A stretch of DNA of 42,715 bases, taken from contig NZ_JNWV01000070.1 of the NCBI RefSeq assembly GCF_000716535.1, forward strand, positions 1 through 42,715, in the 5' to 3' direction. Both the position numbers and the translations under genes were made by a program. This document shows positions 16,644 through 24,775 of the stretch, piece after piece; the stretch's first letter is position 1; the number at the start of each line of letters is the position of its first letter. The notes under the pieces were generated by a model. It was given only the letters and a program-made list of their open reading frames with translations, ran no database searches and was not told the DNA's origin. The DNA is from Streptomyces flaveolus. Its GTDB lineage: Bacteria > Actinomycetota > Actinomycetes > Streptomycetales > Streptomycetaceae.

Positions 16644-18152
16644 ATGTCTACGGCTGCGCCCGTCGCCCAGGCGGCGGCGATAACGAAGCGGTTCGGTTCC
16701 ACGGTGGCGCTGTGCGACGCCCGGATCACGATCGCACCCGGTCAGACGCACGCACTCGTCGGACGCAACGGCGCGGGCAAGTCCACGCTGGTCTCCATCC
16801 TCACCGGACTGCACGCACCGGACGAGGGCACGGTCACCTTCAACGGCGAACCGGCGCCCCGGCTCGCGGACCGGGACGGCTGGCGGCAGCGGGTGGCGTG
16901 CGTGTACCAGAAGTCCACCGTCATCCCCGAGCTGACAGTCGCCGAGAACCTCTTCCTCAACCGGCACGACCGCGGTCGCGGCGGGCTGATCAGCTGGCGG
17001 ACGGTGCGCGCCAGGGCACGCGAACTGCTGCGGACCTGGTCGGTCGACGTGGACGTGCGCACCCCGGCGGGAGAACTCGACGTCGAACAGCGCCAGTTCC
17101 TGGAGATCGCCCGGGCCCTGTCCTTCGGGGCCCGCTTCATCATCCTCGACGAACCCACCGCGCAGCTGGACGGAGCAGCGATCAACCGGCTGTTCGCCCG
17201 GATCCGGGACCTTCAGCGGCAGGGCGTGACCTTCCTGTTCATCAGCCATCACCTCCAGGAGGTCTACGAGATCTGCGACACGGTGACGGTGTTCCGCGAC
17301 GCCCGGCACATCCTGACCGCCCCGGTGACCGAACTGCCCCGCGCCGAACTGGTCGCCGCCATGACCGGCGAGGGCGCCACCGAGGCCGCCAGGGCCCGCC
17401 GCCGCCCGACGGACAGCAGATCCCCCGATGTGCTCGTCGTGGAGGACGCGACGCTCGACGGGATCTACGAGGACGTGTCCGTCCGTGTCCGCGGCGGGGA
17501 GATCGTCGGTCTCGCGGGCGCGGCGAGCAGCGGCCGCATCGAAGTGGCGGAGACGGTCGTCGGACTGCGCGCCGCCGACACCGGCACGGTGCGGATCGCC
17601 GGGGTGCGTCCACGCCCCGGCAGCGTGCCCGCGGCCCTGAAGGCCGGCGCCGGCTTCGTCCCGCAGGACCGCCACCACCAGGGCTACGTACCGGAGATGT
17701 CCATCGCGGACAACGGCACCCTCACCATCCCCGAACGGCTCGGTCCGCCCGGCTTCATCGACGGACGCCGCCGGGACACCTACGCCCGTTCCATGATCGA
17801 GAACCTTGCGATCAAGACGCCGGGGCCGGAGCTGCCCGTCTCCGGGCTCTCCGGGGGCAATCAGCAGAAGGTCGTCATGGCCCGCGCCCTGGCCAGCGAT
17901 CCGAAGGTGCTGGTCCTGATCAATCCGACCGCCGGTGTCGACGTGCGGTCCAAGGAGTTCCTCCTCGGCAAGGTCGAGGAGATCGCCGAGTCCGGCACCG
18001 GGGTGCTGATCGCCTCCGACGAACTCGACGACCTGCGCATGTGCGACCGGGTCCTGGTGATGTTCCAGGGCCGAGTAGTGGCCGAGAAAGCCCGCGGCTG
18101 GCACGACCACGAGCTCGTGGCCGCAATGGAAGGAGTGGACCTCGATGTCTGA
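16644..18152 (+). CDS. Double-domain sugar ABC transporter ATPase (RbsA/CUT2 type)
   Basis: 502 residues with two ABC cassettes. Cassette 1 has Walker A GRNGAGKST (about 40-48) and Walker B FIILDEPTA; its signature is the degenerate LDVEQRQFLEIARAL. Cassette 2 starts about residue 260 with a degenerate Walker A (GLAGAASSGR), a canonical signature VSGLSGGNQQKVVMARAL, and an unusual Walker B, VLVLINPTAGVDV, in which the normal Asp-Glu pair is Ile-Asn. Asymmetric cassettes are usual in CUT2 ATPases, but loss of both acidic residues means only one site is likely to hydrolyse ATP. The start ATG 16644 gives the usual family N-terminus. The end overlaps the permease start by 8 bases. Confidence 0.88.
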   Translation: MSTAAPVAQAAAITKRFGSTVALCDARITIAPGQTHALVGRNGAGKSTLVSILTGLHAPDEGTVTFNGEPAPRLADRDGWRQRVACVYQKSTVIPELTVAENLFLNRHDRGRGGLISWRTVRARARELLRTWSVDVDVRTPAGELDVEQRQFLEIARALSFGARFIILDEPTAQLDGAAINRLFARIRDLQRQGVTFLFISHHLQEVYEICDTVTVFRDARHILTAPVTELPRAELVAAMTGEGATEAARARRRPTDSRSPDVLVVEDATLDGIYEDVSVRVRGGEIVGLAGAASSGRIEVAETVVGLRAADTGTVRIAGVRPRPGSVPAALKAGAGFVPQDRHHQGYVPEMSIADNGTLTIPERLGPPGFIDGRRRDTYARSMIENLAIKTPGPELPVSGLSGGNQQKVVMARALASDPKVLVLINPTAGVDVRSKEFLLGKVEEIAESGTGVLIASDELDDLRMCDRVLVMFQGRVVAEKARGWHDHELVAAMEGVDLDV

Positions 18153-19206
18153 GAGCGCGACTGCGGCCACCGCGAAGAGTCCTGACGACGGCCCGCCGTC
18201 CCTCGTGAGCGACCAGTCGGCCACCGGCAGGGCGGGCCAGCGGAGGCTGGCCTTCGCACGGCTGCGGGACCTGGCACTCATCCCCGCGATCATCGTCATG
18301 GCGATCGTCGGCCAGCTGGTCAATCCGGTGTTCCTGCAGCCCGACAACCTGATCAACGTGCTGCAAACCATGTCCGAGATCGCCCTGCTGGTCCTCGCCC
18401 AGACCCTGGTGCTCATCGTCAAGAAGATGGACCTCTCCCTGGAGTCCACCGTGGGGCTCGCCCCCGGCGTCGCGGCCTGGCTCACCGTCCCGGCGGGCGC
18501 GGCGCACGGCGTCGGACTGCTGCCCGGCCCCTGGTCCGTCCCCGTCACCCTGACGGTCGGTCTCCTCATCGGCGTGGTGAACGCGCTGTTCATCATCCGG
18601 TTCGGGCTCAACGGCTTCATCGTGACGCTCGGCATGCTGATCGTGCTGCGCGGCATCCTGACCGGCATCTCCGGCGGCCAGACCTTCTTCCAGCTGCCCC
18701 AGTCGATGCTCTACCTCGGCACCGCCCAGTGGCTGGGCATGCCCGCCTCGGTGTGGATCTGCCTGATCCTCTTCGCCATCGGCATCGTCGTGCTCGGCTT
18801 CACCAGCTTCGGCCGCTCCCTCTACGCGATCGGCGGCAACGTCGACGCGGCCAAGGCGGCCGGCATCCGCACCGACCGCGTGCTGTGGATCGTCATCGTC
18901 ACCGCGAGCGTCCTCGCCGCGCTGAGCGGCCTGCTGCTCTCGGGACGCCTGGCCTCGGTGGCCTCCGCCCAGGGCAACGGCTACATCTTCACCGTGTTCG
19001 CCGCCGCCGTCATCGGCGGCATCAGCCTCAACGGCGGCAAGGGAACGGTCTTCGGCGCGTTCACCGGCATCCTGCTGCTGTTCCTGATCCAGAACGTCCT
19101 CACCCTCGGCGGTGTCCCCGCCCAGTGGATCGGCGCCCTCAACGGCGCGATCATCCTCGTCGCCCTGGCGCTGTCCCGCATCACCGGAGGCAAGGCTCAG
19201 GACTAG
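18145..19206 (+). CDS. CUT2-type sugar ABC transporter permease
   Basis: This 353-residue integral membrane protein belongs to the branched-chain/ribose permease family (BPD_transp_2). After a polar N-terminus of about 35 residues come about ten hydrophobic segments, including LALIPAIIVMAIVGQLV, ALLVLAQTLVLIV, the conserved IRFGLNGFIVTLGMLIVLRGI, FGRSLYAIGGNVDAAKAAGI (cytoplasmic EAA-like loop) and VFAAAVIGGISLNGGKGTVFGAFTG. It overlaps the ATPase gene by 8 bases. A single permease gene implies a homodimer, as for ribose transporters. With the two preceding genes it makes a complete importer, probably for L-fucose. Confidence 0.88.
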   Translation: MSESATAATAKSPDDGPPSLVSDQSATGRAGQRRLAFARLRDLALIPAIIVMAIVGQLVNPVFLQPDNLINVLQTMSEIALLVLAQTLVLIVKKMDLSLESTVGLAPGVAAWLTVPAGAAHGVGLLPGPWSVPVTLTVGLLIGVVNALFIIRFGLNGFIVTLGMLIVLRGILTGISGGQTFFQLPQSMLYLGTAQWLGMPASVWICLILFAIGIVVLGFTSFGRSLYAIGGNVDAAKAAGIRTDRVLWIVIVTASVLAALSGLLLSGRLASVASAQGNGYIFTVFAAAVIGGISLNGGKGTVFGAFTGILLLFLIQNVLTLGGVPAQWIGALNGAIILVALALSRITGGKAQD

Positions 19207-19286
19207 ACACCGCCCGCTGTTTGCGCAGCGGCCCGCACCACTCCCGAATGACCAGCCCAACCCGCACTCCTAAGGCAGGCATTCTC

Positions 19287-21704
19287 ATGGAACGAAGAGA
19301 CTTTCTCGTCACCTCCGCAGCGACGTCGGCCGCACTGGCCGTCGGTCTCCCGCCCGCCGCGGCGGCCGCGGCCCCACAGTCCGCGGTGGAGGCGGAGGAC
19401 TCCGCCGCGCCGGACGCCTCGCGCCTGGCCCTGTGGTACGGCAAGCCCGCAGGCCAGTGGCTGGAGGCCCTGCCCCTCGGCAACGGCCGCCTCGGCGCCA
19501 TGGTGTTCGGCGGAGTCGACACCGACCGGCTCCAGCTCAACGAGGACACTCTGTGGGCGGGAGGCCCCTACGAACCGGCCAACCCGCAGGGCCTGGCGAA
19601 CCTCCCCGAGATCCGGCGCCGGATCTTCGCCGGCCAGTGGGGCTCGGCCCAAGACCTGATCAACTCGACCTTCCTGGGCAACCCGGTCGGGGAGTTGATG
19701 TACCAGACGGTCGGCGATCTGCGCCTGACGTTCCCCGGCACGGGTGACGTCGGCTCCTACCGAAGGGAGTTGGACCTCGACACCGCCGTGGCCACCACGA
19801 CGTACACCCGCGGCGGGGTGACCTACCGCCGCGAGGCGTTCGCCAGCCATGCCGACCAGCTGATCGTGGTGCGGCTGACCGCCGACACCCCCGGCGCCCT
19901 CTCGCTCACCGCCGCTTTCGACAGCACCCAGCAGACCCAGAAGTCCTCCCCCGACCGGATCACCGCCGCGCTGGAGGGCACCGGGCAGACCCGCGAGGGC
20001 GTCACCGGCCGGGTCCGCTTCCGCGCGCTGGTCCGTGCCCGCGCCGAAGGCGGCACCGTACGCAGCGAGAACGGCACCCTCACCGTGACCGCCGCCGACG
20101 CGGTGACCCTGCTGGTGTCCGTGGGCACCAGCTACAACGACTACCGCGACACCTCCGGCGACCACCGCGCCCGCGCCGAGCGCCCGCTGAACGCCGCCAC
20201 CGACACCCCCTACGGGCAGCTGCGCGCCCGCCATGTGCGCGACCACCGCGCCCTCTTCCGGCGCGTCACGCTCGACCTCGGCGTCACGGACGCCGCCAAC
20301 GCACCGACCGACCAGCGGGTGGCCGCCTTCGCCCAGTCCGACGATCCTCATCTGGTGGCCCTGCACTACCAGTTCGGCCGCTATCTCCTCATCGCCTCCT
20401 CCCGCCCCGGCACCCAGCCCGCCACTCTGCAGGGCATCTGGAACGACCAGCTCTCCCCGCCCTGGGACTCCAAGTACACGATCAACATCAACACGGAGAT
20501 GAACTACTGGCCGGCCTCCACCACCAACCTTCTGGAGTGCTGGGAGCCGATCTTCGCCCTGCTCGACGACCTCGCCCAGGCGGGGCAGAAGACCGCACGG
20601 GTGCAGTACGACGCGAACGGCTGGGTCGCCCACCACAACACCGACGCCTGGCGCGGCACCGCGCCCGTCGACGGCGCGTTCTGGGGCATGTGGCCCACCG
20701 GTGGCGCCTGGCTGGCCACCTCGGTCTGGGAGCACTACCGCTTCACCGGTGACCGCGAGGCGCTGCGCCGGCGCCTGCCGGTCGTCGAGGGCGCCGTCCG
20801 CTTCTTCCTCGACGCCCTCGTCACGGACCCCACCACCGGGTATCTGGTGACCTGCCCGTCCGTGTCGCCGGAGAACGCCCACCACGCCGGCGTGTCCGCC
20901 TGCGCCGGTCCCACCATGGACAACCAGATCCTGCGCGACCTGTTCGACGGTTACCTCGCCGCCTGTGACGCGCTCGGCGTCACCAGCCCGTACGCCGCCC
21001 AGGTGCGCCAGGCCCGCGGCCAGCTTCCGCCCATGAAGATCGGCGCGCTGGGGCAGTTGCAGGAATGGCAGCAGGACTGGGACGCCGGCGCGCCCGAGCA
21101 ACAGCACCGCCACGTATCCCACCTGTACGGTCTCCATCCGAGCAACCAGATCTCCAAGCGTGGCACGCCCGAACTGTTCCGGGCCGCACTGAAGACGCTC
21201 GAGATGCGCGGGGACGCCGGTACCGGCTGGTCCCTGGCCTGGAAGATCAATTTCTGGGCGCGCGCGGAAGACGGATCGCGCTCCTACAAACTCCTCACCG
21301 ACCTCCTCACTCCCGACCGCACCGCTCCGAACCTGTTCGACCTGCACCCGCCGTTCCAGATCGACGGCAACTTCGGCGCCACCGCGGGAGTGACCGAATG
21401 GCTGGTGCAGTCCCACACCGACGAGGTCCACCTCCTGCCGGCGCTGCCCCCGCAGCTTCCGCAGGGCCAGGTCACCGGCCTCCTCGCCCGCGGCGCCCTC
21501 ACCGTCGACGTCTACTGGAGCGACGGCGCGCTGACCCACGCCCGCCTTGCGGCACGCCGGACGGGCGCGGTCCGTCTGCGCACCGCGGCACCGGTCGCGG
21601 TGCACGCCGAGGGCGGTGCCCGCACCGATGTGAAACGCCCCGAGAGCGCCGTCGTAGTGTTCGACACCCAAGCGGGCGAGAAGTACGTGATCACGCCGCT
21701 GTGA
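19287..21704 (+). CDS. Tat-exported GH95 alpha-L-fucosidase
   Basis: An 805-residue glycoside hydrolase family 95 protein. The N-terminus is a twin-arginine signal (ERRDFLVTSAA, then an Ala-rich hydrophobic core to about residue 29), so the enzyme should leave the cell folded. Family landmarks are ALPLGNGRLGAMVFGG and LQLNEDTLWAGGPYEP in the N-terminal beta-domain, NINTEMNYWPASTTNLLECW and TMDNQILRDLFDG in the catalytic alpha/alpha barrel, HVSHLYGLHPSNQIS, GDAGTGWSLAWKINFWAR and FQIDGNFGATAGVTEWLVQS near the C-terminus. GH95 enzymes invert alpha-1,2-fucosidic (or related alpha-L-galactosidic) bonds. It is the last gene of the plus-strand operon, with 80 bases after the permease and an AAGG ribosome site. 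It supplies the sugar that the transporter and the oxidative pathway use. Confidence 0.9.
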   Translation: MERRDFLVTSAATSAALAVGLPPAAAAAAPQSAVEAEDSAAPDASRLALWYGKPAGQWLEALPLGNGRLGAMVFGGVDTDRLQLNEDTLWAGGPYEPANPQGLANLPEIRRRIFAGQWGSAQDLINSTFLGNPVGELMYQTVGDLRLTFPGTGDVGSYRRELDLDTAVATTTYTRGGVTYRREAFASHADQLIVVRLTADTPGALSLTAAFDSTQQTQKSSPDRITAALEGTGQTREGVTGRVRFRALVRARAEGGTVRSENGTLTVTAADAVTLLVSVGTSYNDYRDTSGDHRARAERPLNAATDTPYGQLRARHVRDHRALFRRVTLDLGVTDAANAPTDQRVAAFAQSDDPHLVALHYQFGRYLLIASSRPGTQPATLQGIWNDQLSPPWDSKYTININTEMNYWPASTTNLLECWEPIFALLDDLAQAGQKTARVQYDANGWVAHHNTDAWRGTAPVDGAFWGMWPTGGAWLATSVWEHYRFTGDREALRRRLPVVEGAVRFFLDALVTDPTTGYLVTCPSVSPENAHHAGVSACAGPTMDNQILRDLFDGYLAACDALGVTSPYAAQVRQARGQLPPMKIGALGQLQEWQQDWDAGAPEQQHRHVSHLYGLHPSNQISKRGTPELFRAALKTLEMRGDAGTGWSLAWKINFWARAEDGSRSYKLLTDLLTPDRTAPNLFDLHPPFQIDGNFGATAGVTEWLVQSHTDEVHLLPALPPQLPQGQVTGLLARGALTVDVYWSDGALTHARLAARRTGAVRLRTAAPVAVHAEGGARTDVKRPESAVVVFDTQAGEKYVITPL

Positions 21705-21789
21705 CATGCGATCGGGACCGGGCAGGCCGCCCGGCCCCGATCACACGCCGCACGGCCCTGGCTGGAATCGCAGCGGCTCGGGGGGATCA

Positions 21790-22282
21790 AGGTGGCAGAG
21801 CCGAGCAGGTCCACCGGCGCCAACGAGTCCCGTGACGGCAGCTCGCACAACAGCGGGTCAGGCAGCGTTGCAGCACGGTGGGTCGTGTCCTGGCCGGTGC
21901 CAACCGCCACGACTCCCCGTTGCTCGCCCCGACCCTGGACCGTCTGAACGACCTGGGGCCGTTACCCGACGACATCACCGTGCACTTGGACGCCGGCTAC
22001 GACTCGGACAAGACCCGCGCGCTGCTCAGCGAACGTGGCCTGCACGGGCGCATCGCGCACAAGGGGGAGAAGGCGCCCATCCAGGCCAGTCAGCGTCTGC
22101 ATGTCGAACGCACCCACGCCTGGCACAGCGCCTTCTATCGGCTCGCCCGCTGCTACGAGCGGCGCACCACCGTCATCGACGCCTTCTTCGACCTCGCCGA
22201 CACGATCATCACCGTGCGCAGTCTGATCCGGCAGGCATGGAGTACACACCGCTGGGACACCCGTCCTCGACGCCGCCCATGA
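21790..22282 (+). pseudogene. IS5-family transposase, C-terminal remnant
   Basis: From about 21878 one frame encodes the C-terminal half of an IS5-type DDE transposase: VLAGANRHDSPLLAPTLD, ITVHLDAGYDSDKTR (a catalytic Asp), GRIAHKGEKAPIQ, HVERTHAW (the region with the catalytic Glu), RLARCYERR and DLADTIITVRSLIR. The N-terminal domain and first catalytic Asp are missing, and 21790-21880 holds only frameshifted traces. It cannot be active. It lies directly behind the fucosidase and marks the right flank of the fucose island. Confidence 0.85.
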
Positions 22283-22286
22283 CTGA

Positions 22287-23000
22287 TCACCAGGGCACGG
22301 GCGTTCCGTCCCAGGAGAAGAAGCCACCGGTGGGGCCGTCGTCCGGCAGCAGGGCCAGGCGGAGGGCACCCTGGGCGGCCTCGGCCGGGTCGCCGCCGGC
22401 AGCGGCGGCCCGGGGGTTGAGATCGGTGGCCCGCAGGCCGGGGGCGAGCGCGTTGACCTTGAAGCCGTCCTCGGCCAGCGTCTGGGCGTAGAGGACGGTG
22501 AGGGCGTTGAGGGCGGCCTTGGACGACCGGTAGGCGGCGGCGCCGCTTCCCGGGGTGAACTGGGGGTTGGGGGTGGTGCTCCAGGTCAGCGACGCCGTGC
22601 CACTGGAGATGTTGACTATGCGCGGGCGTGGGGACCGGCGCAGGGCGGGCAGGAAGGCATCGGTCACCGCCACTACCCCGAACACATTGGTCTCGTATGT
22701 GCGCCGGTACTCCTCGACGCCGGTGTGGGTCGGCGGGGCGAGTGACGGAGAGATGCCCGCGTTGTTGACCAGCACGTCCAAGCGGTCCATCTGAGCCGCG
22801 GCCTGGGCGACGCCGTCGGGATCTGTCACGTCGAGGACCAGCAGACGGGACCCGGCTCCGATCTCCTCGACGGCCCGCTGCCCGCGCCCGGGGTCACGGG
22901 AGCCCACGTACACGGTGAGACCCTCGGCGGCGAGCAGCCGGGCGATATGCTTGCCGATGCCCTTGTTGGCACCGGTAACCAGAGCTGTGCGTTCGTTCAT
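22287..23000 (-). CDS. Short-chain dehydrogenase/reductase
   Basis: A 237-residue SDR with cofactor motif TGANKGIG, NNAG, catalytic Ser in VNISSGTASL and Tyr/Lys in YRSSKAAL. It resembles carbonyl-reductase-like SDRs; the physiological substrate is unknown. I chose the ATG at 23000 (AGGGAAG upstream, MNERTALVTGANKG is the usual start); the longer open frame upstream is an extension through the intergenic region. It is divergent from an XRE/MmyB-type regulator, with a palindrome between them, so it is probably that regulator's target. Confidence 0.85.
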   Translation of the reverse strand: MNERTALVTGANKGIGKHIARLLAAEGLTVYVGSRDPGRGQRAVEEIGAGSRLLVLDVTDPDGVAQAAAQMDRLDVLVNNAGISPSLAPPTHTGVEEYRRTYETNVFGVVAVTDAFLPALRRSPRPRIVNISSGTASLTWSTTPNPQFTPGSGAAAYRSSKAALNALTVLYAQTLAEDGFKVNALAPGLRATDLNPRAAAAGGDPAEAAQGALRLALLPDDGPTGGFFSWDGTPVPW

Positions 23001-23030
23001 GGCGACCACACTTCCCTGGTCGTGGGTGCC

Positions 23031-23057
23031 CTGCCAGGGACAGCCTGTACCAGGCAG
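23031..23057. promoter_or_regulatory. 27-bp imperfect palindrome between SDR and MmyB-type regulator
   Basis: CTGCCAGGGACAG, a central C, then CTGTACCAGGCAG: 11 of 13 base pairs are symmetric, mismatched only at pairs 6 and 9 from the outside. It lies between the divergent starts at 23000 and 23072, where an operator for the adjacent regulator is expected. Confidence 0.6.
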
Positions 23058-23071
23058 TGGGAGGAGGCGAC

Positions 23072-23887
23072 ATGGCGCGGCAGGAGCTGGCCCACTACCT
23101 ACGGGACCGCCGAGCGGCCCTGCGTCCGCACGAGATCGGCCTGGCGGCGACGGGCACCGACCGCCGCACACCGGGTCTGCGCCGGGAAGAGGTGGCGGAG
23201 CTCGCCCACATGTCGGTCGACTACTACACGCGGCTGGAGCAGGCCCGGGGGCCGCGGCCATCGGCCCGGATCCTGGACGCGCTGGCCCGCGCGCTGCGGC
23301 TCACGCCGGCCGAGCGCAGCCATCTGTTCCGCCTGGCGGGTTCGAGCGCGCCGCCTGGCCTCAGCGCCGTGCGGCGGGTGCGCCCGCACGTGGCCCGGAT
23401 GCTGGAGCGGCTGCCGGAGACCGGTGCCATCGTCACTGACGCGGCGTACGACGTTGTCGCCTGGAACCCCCTGGCCCGGGCACTGCTCGACGCCGACCTT
23501 GGAGGCGGGACGACGAACCTGGCCCGACGCCGCTTCCTGGGCCAGGGGCGGATGTACGAGAGCTCCAGCGCCGAGGAATTCGGGCACATCGTGGTGGCGC
23601 GGCTGCGCCGGGCCGCGGACCGCTACCCGCAGGACCCGCAGCTGGCCGCGCTGCTGACCGAACTGCACGCCGGCAGTGAGGAGTTCCGGCAGATCTGGGA
23701 GGCGCGTCCAGTCCACGCTCCCGGGCATCGCACCAAGACCCTGGACCATCCGGAGGCCGGTGCGCTGCGGTTGAACTGCGACGTCCTGCTCGTGCCCGAG
23801 GATGACCAGGAAGTTGTCCTGATGACGGCCGACCCCGGATCACCTGCCGTGCGGGCCCTGCGCAGGCTGGCCACACAGGCGACCTGA
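23072..23887 (+). CDS. XRE-family regulator with MmyB-like ligand domain
   Basis: 271 residues. The N-terminal helix-turn-helix (LRDRRAALRPHEIGL, RRTPGLRREEVAELAHMSVD, YYTRLEQARGPRPS) is followed from about residue 105 by the MmyB-like PAS-type ligand-binding domain (ETGAIVTDAAYDVVAWNPLARALL, near the end TKTLDHPEAGALRLNCDVLLVP). Such regulators are numerous in Streptomyces and usually sit next to the dehydrogenase gene they control. Start ATG 23072 has GAGGAGG just upstream; an earlier in-frame ATG would place the ribosome site inside the gene. Confidence 0.87.
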   Translation: MARQELAHYLRDRRAALRPHEIGLAATGTDRRTPGLRREEVAELAHMSVDYYTRLEQARGPRPSARILDALARALRLTPAERSHLFRLAGSSAPPGLSAVRRVRPHVARMLERLPETGAIVTDAAYDVVAWNPLARALLDADLGGGTTNLARRRFLGQGRMYESSSAEEFGHIVVARLRRAADRYPQDPQLAALLTELHAGSEEFRQIWEARPVHAPGHRTKTLDHPEAGALRLNCDVLLVPEDDQEVVLMTADPGSPAVRALRRLATQAT

Positions 23888-23976
23888 CTGCCCGTTCTCT
23901 ATCCGGTCGCGTGGTCGATCAGCTTCGAACGGGGTGCTGGATCGGGTGACTTGTGGGCTGGTAGGGCATGGAGGAA

Positions 23977-24027
23977 GGGCCTCTTGGTAGCTCGCGGCTG
24001 TCGAGTCCAGCGAGAAGCAAGAGGCCC
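23977..24027. repeat. Strong cruciform/stem-loop near IS5 fragments
   Basis: GGGCCTCTTG (23977-23986) and CAAGAGGCCC (24018-24027) are perfect 10-base arms, with CTCGC/GCGAG forming an inner stem. The position between the regulator and an IS5 N-terminal fragment suggests a relic of an insertion-element end or a bidirectional terminator; I cannot decide which. Confidence 0.5.
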
Positions 24028-24155
24028 TGTTGTCGAAGTGTCGCGTGGTCGTGGTTGCCGGGTCCATTGCGTCCACTCCTGGGTGTGACTGTCTCGCCCA
24101 TCGGTTCGGGAATGCGGCTGACCGGCCAGAGCGCCGACCGCGGTACGGCTCCGAC

Positions 24156-24310
24156 ATGAGCGATGCGGAGTGGGCACTGGTGCGGGATCCGCTGCCAGCG
24201 CCGGGATGGCCGGCCGGGGCGGGCCGCCGGAGGGCTGCTGCCACCGGCAGACGATCGACGCGGTGCGCTGTCTCGTCGACAACGGCATCAAGTGGCGGGC
24301 GGTGGACGCG
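24156..24310 (+). pseudogene. IS5-family transposase, N-terminal fragment, frameshifted
   Basis: MSDAEWALVRDPLPAPGW opens at the ATG at 24156; sense then moves one frame to GGPPEGCCHRQTIDAVRCLVDNGIKWRAV. Together this is the start of an IS5-type transposase (the DUF4096-like N-terminal domain). Nothing of the catalytic domain follows. The C-terminal remnant at 21.8-22.3 kb could be from the same type of element, but an SDR and a regulator gene lie between them. Confidence 0.8.
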
Positions 24311-24587
24311 AGAACGGGAGTCGTCTGTCTGCGACTTCGGGAGTCACTTCGCGGCACGGCTGCATGATCCATGTCGAAGAGTTGGGGAGTTAGCGCTCCC
24401 GTTGTCGGGCCTGTCCGGAGTGTGGTCCGTCCTTCGTGGTGATTGTGCAGAGAAGCACCGGACTCCTCCGACGAACCTGGTACGGGGCTGCGCGCACCGT
24501 GAGACTGGCAGCCAGCCGTGGCGACCTGCCCGCGGCAGCGTGTCGGCCGCCGAACCCCATTGGCCCGTCATCGTTTGAGGAGTTCAG

Positions 24588-24680
24588 ATGCGTCTGCGTA
24601 AGCGCGCGACAGCCGCCGTGTTGATGAGCACCGCGGTCTTCACCGCCCTCGCTCCCCAGGCCATGGCCGCCCCCATGCCC
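24588..24680 (+). pseudogene. Truncated start of a secreted protein
   Basis: ATG 24588 follows a good GAGGAG site and encodes a textbook signal peptide (MRLRKRATAAVLMSTAVFTA then LAPQAMAAP). After about 31 residues the frame becomes Arg-rich and unlike a mature protein, and it runs into the 3' end of the convergent AraC gene. I read it as the 5' stub of an exported protein whose remainder was lost or frameshifted. Confidence 0.55.
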
Positions 24681-24775
24681 TGGGATGGAAGTCGGCGTCG
24701 ATGTCGCCCGCGACAGCGCCGGCCGGTGGCGGCACCCAGCGCGAAGGCACCGCCCGCGCCCCGAGACCTTGCATC

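Noticed and set aside
18729..19286. Upstream extension of the fucosidase frame through the permease gene
   Set aside because: The sequence there is an Arg/His-rich shadow of the permease; the Tat signal fixes the start at 19287.
21790..24310. One IS5 element split by insertion of the SDR/regulator pair
   Set aside because: The C-terminal piece lies upstream of the N-terminal piece on the same strand, so the order is wrong for a simple insertion; two separate relics are more likely.
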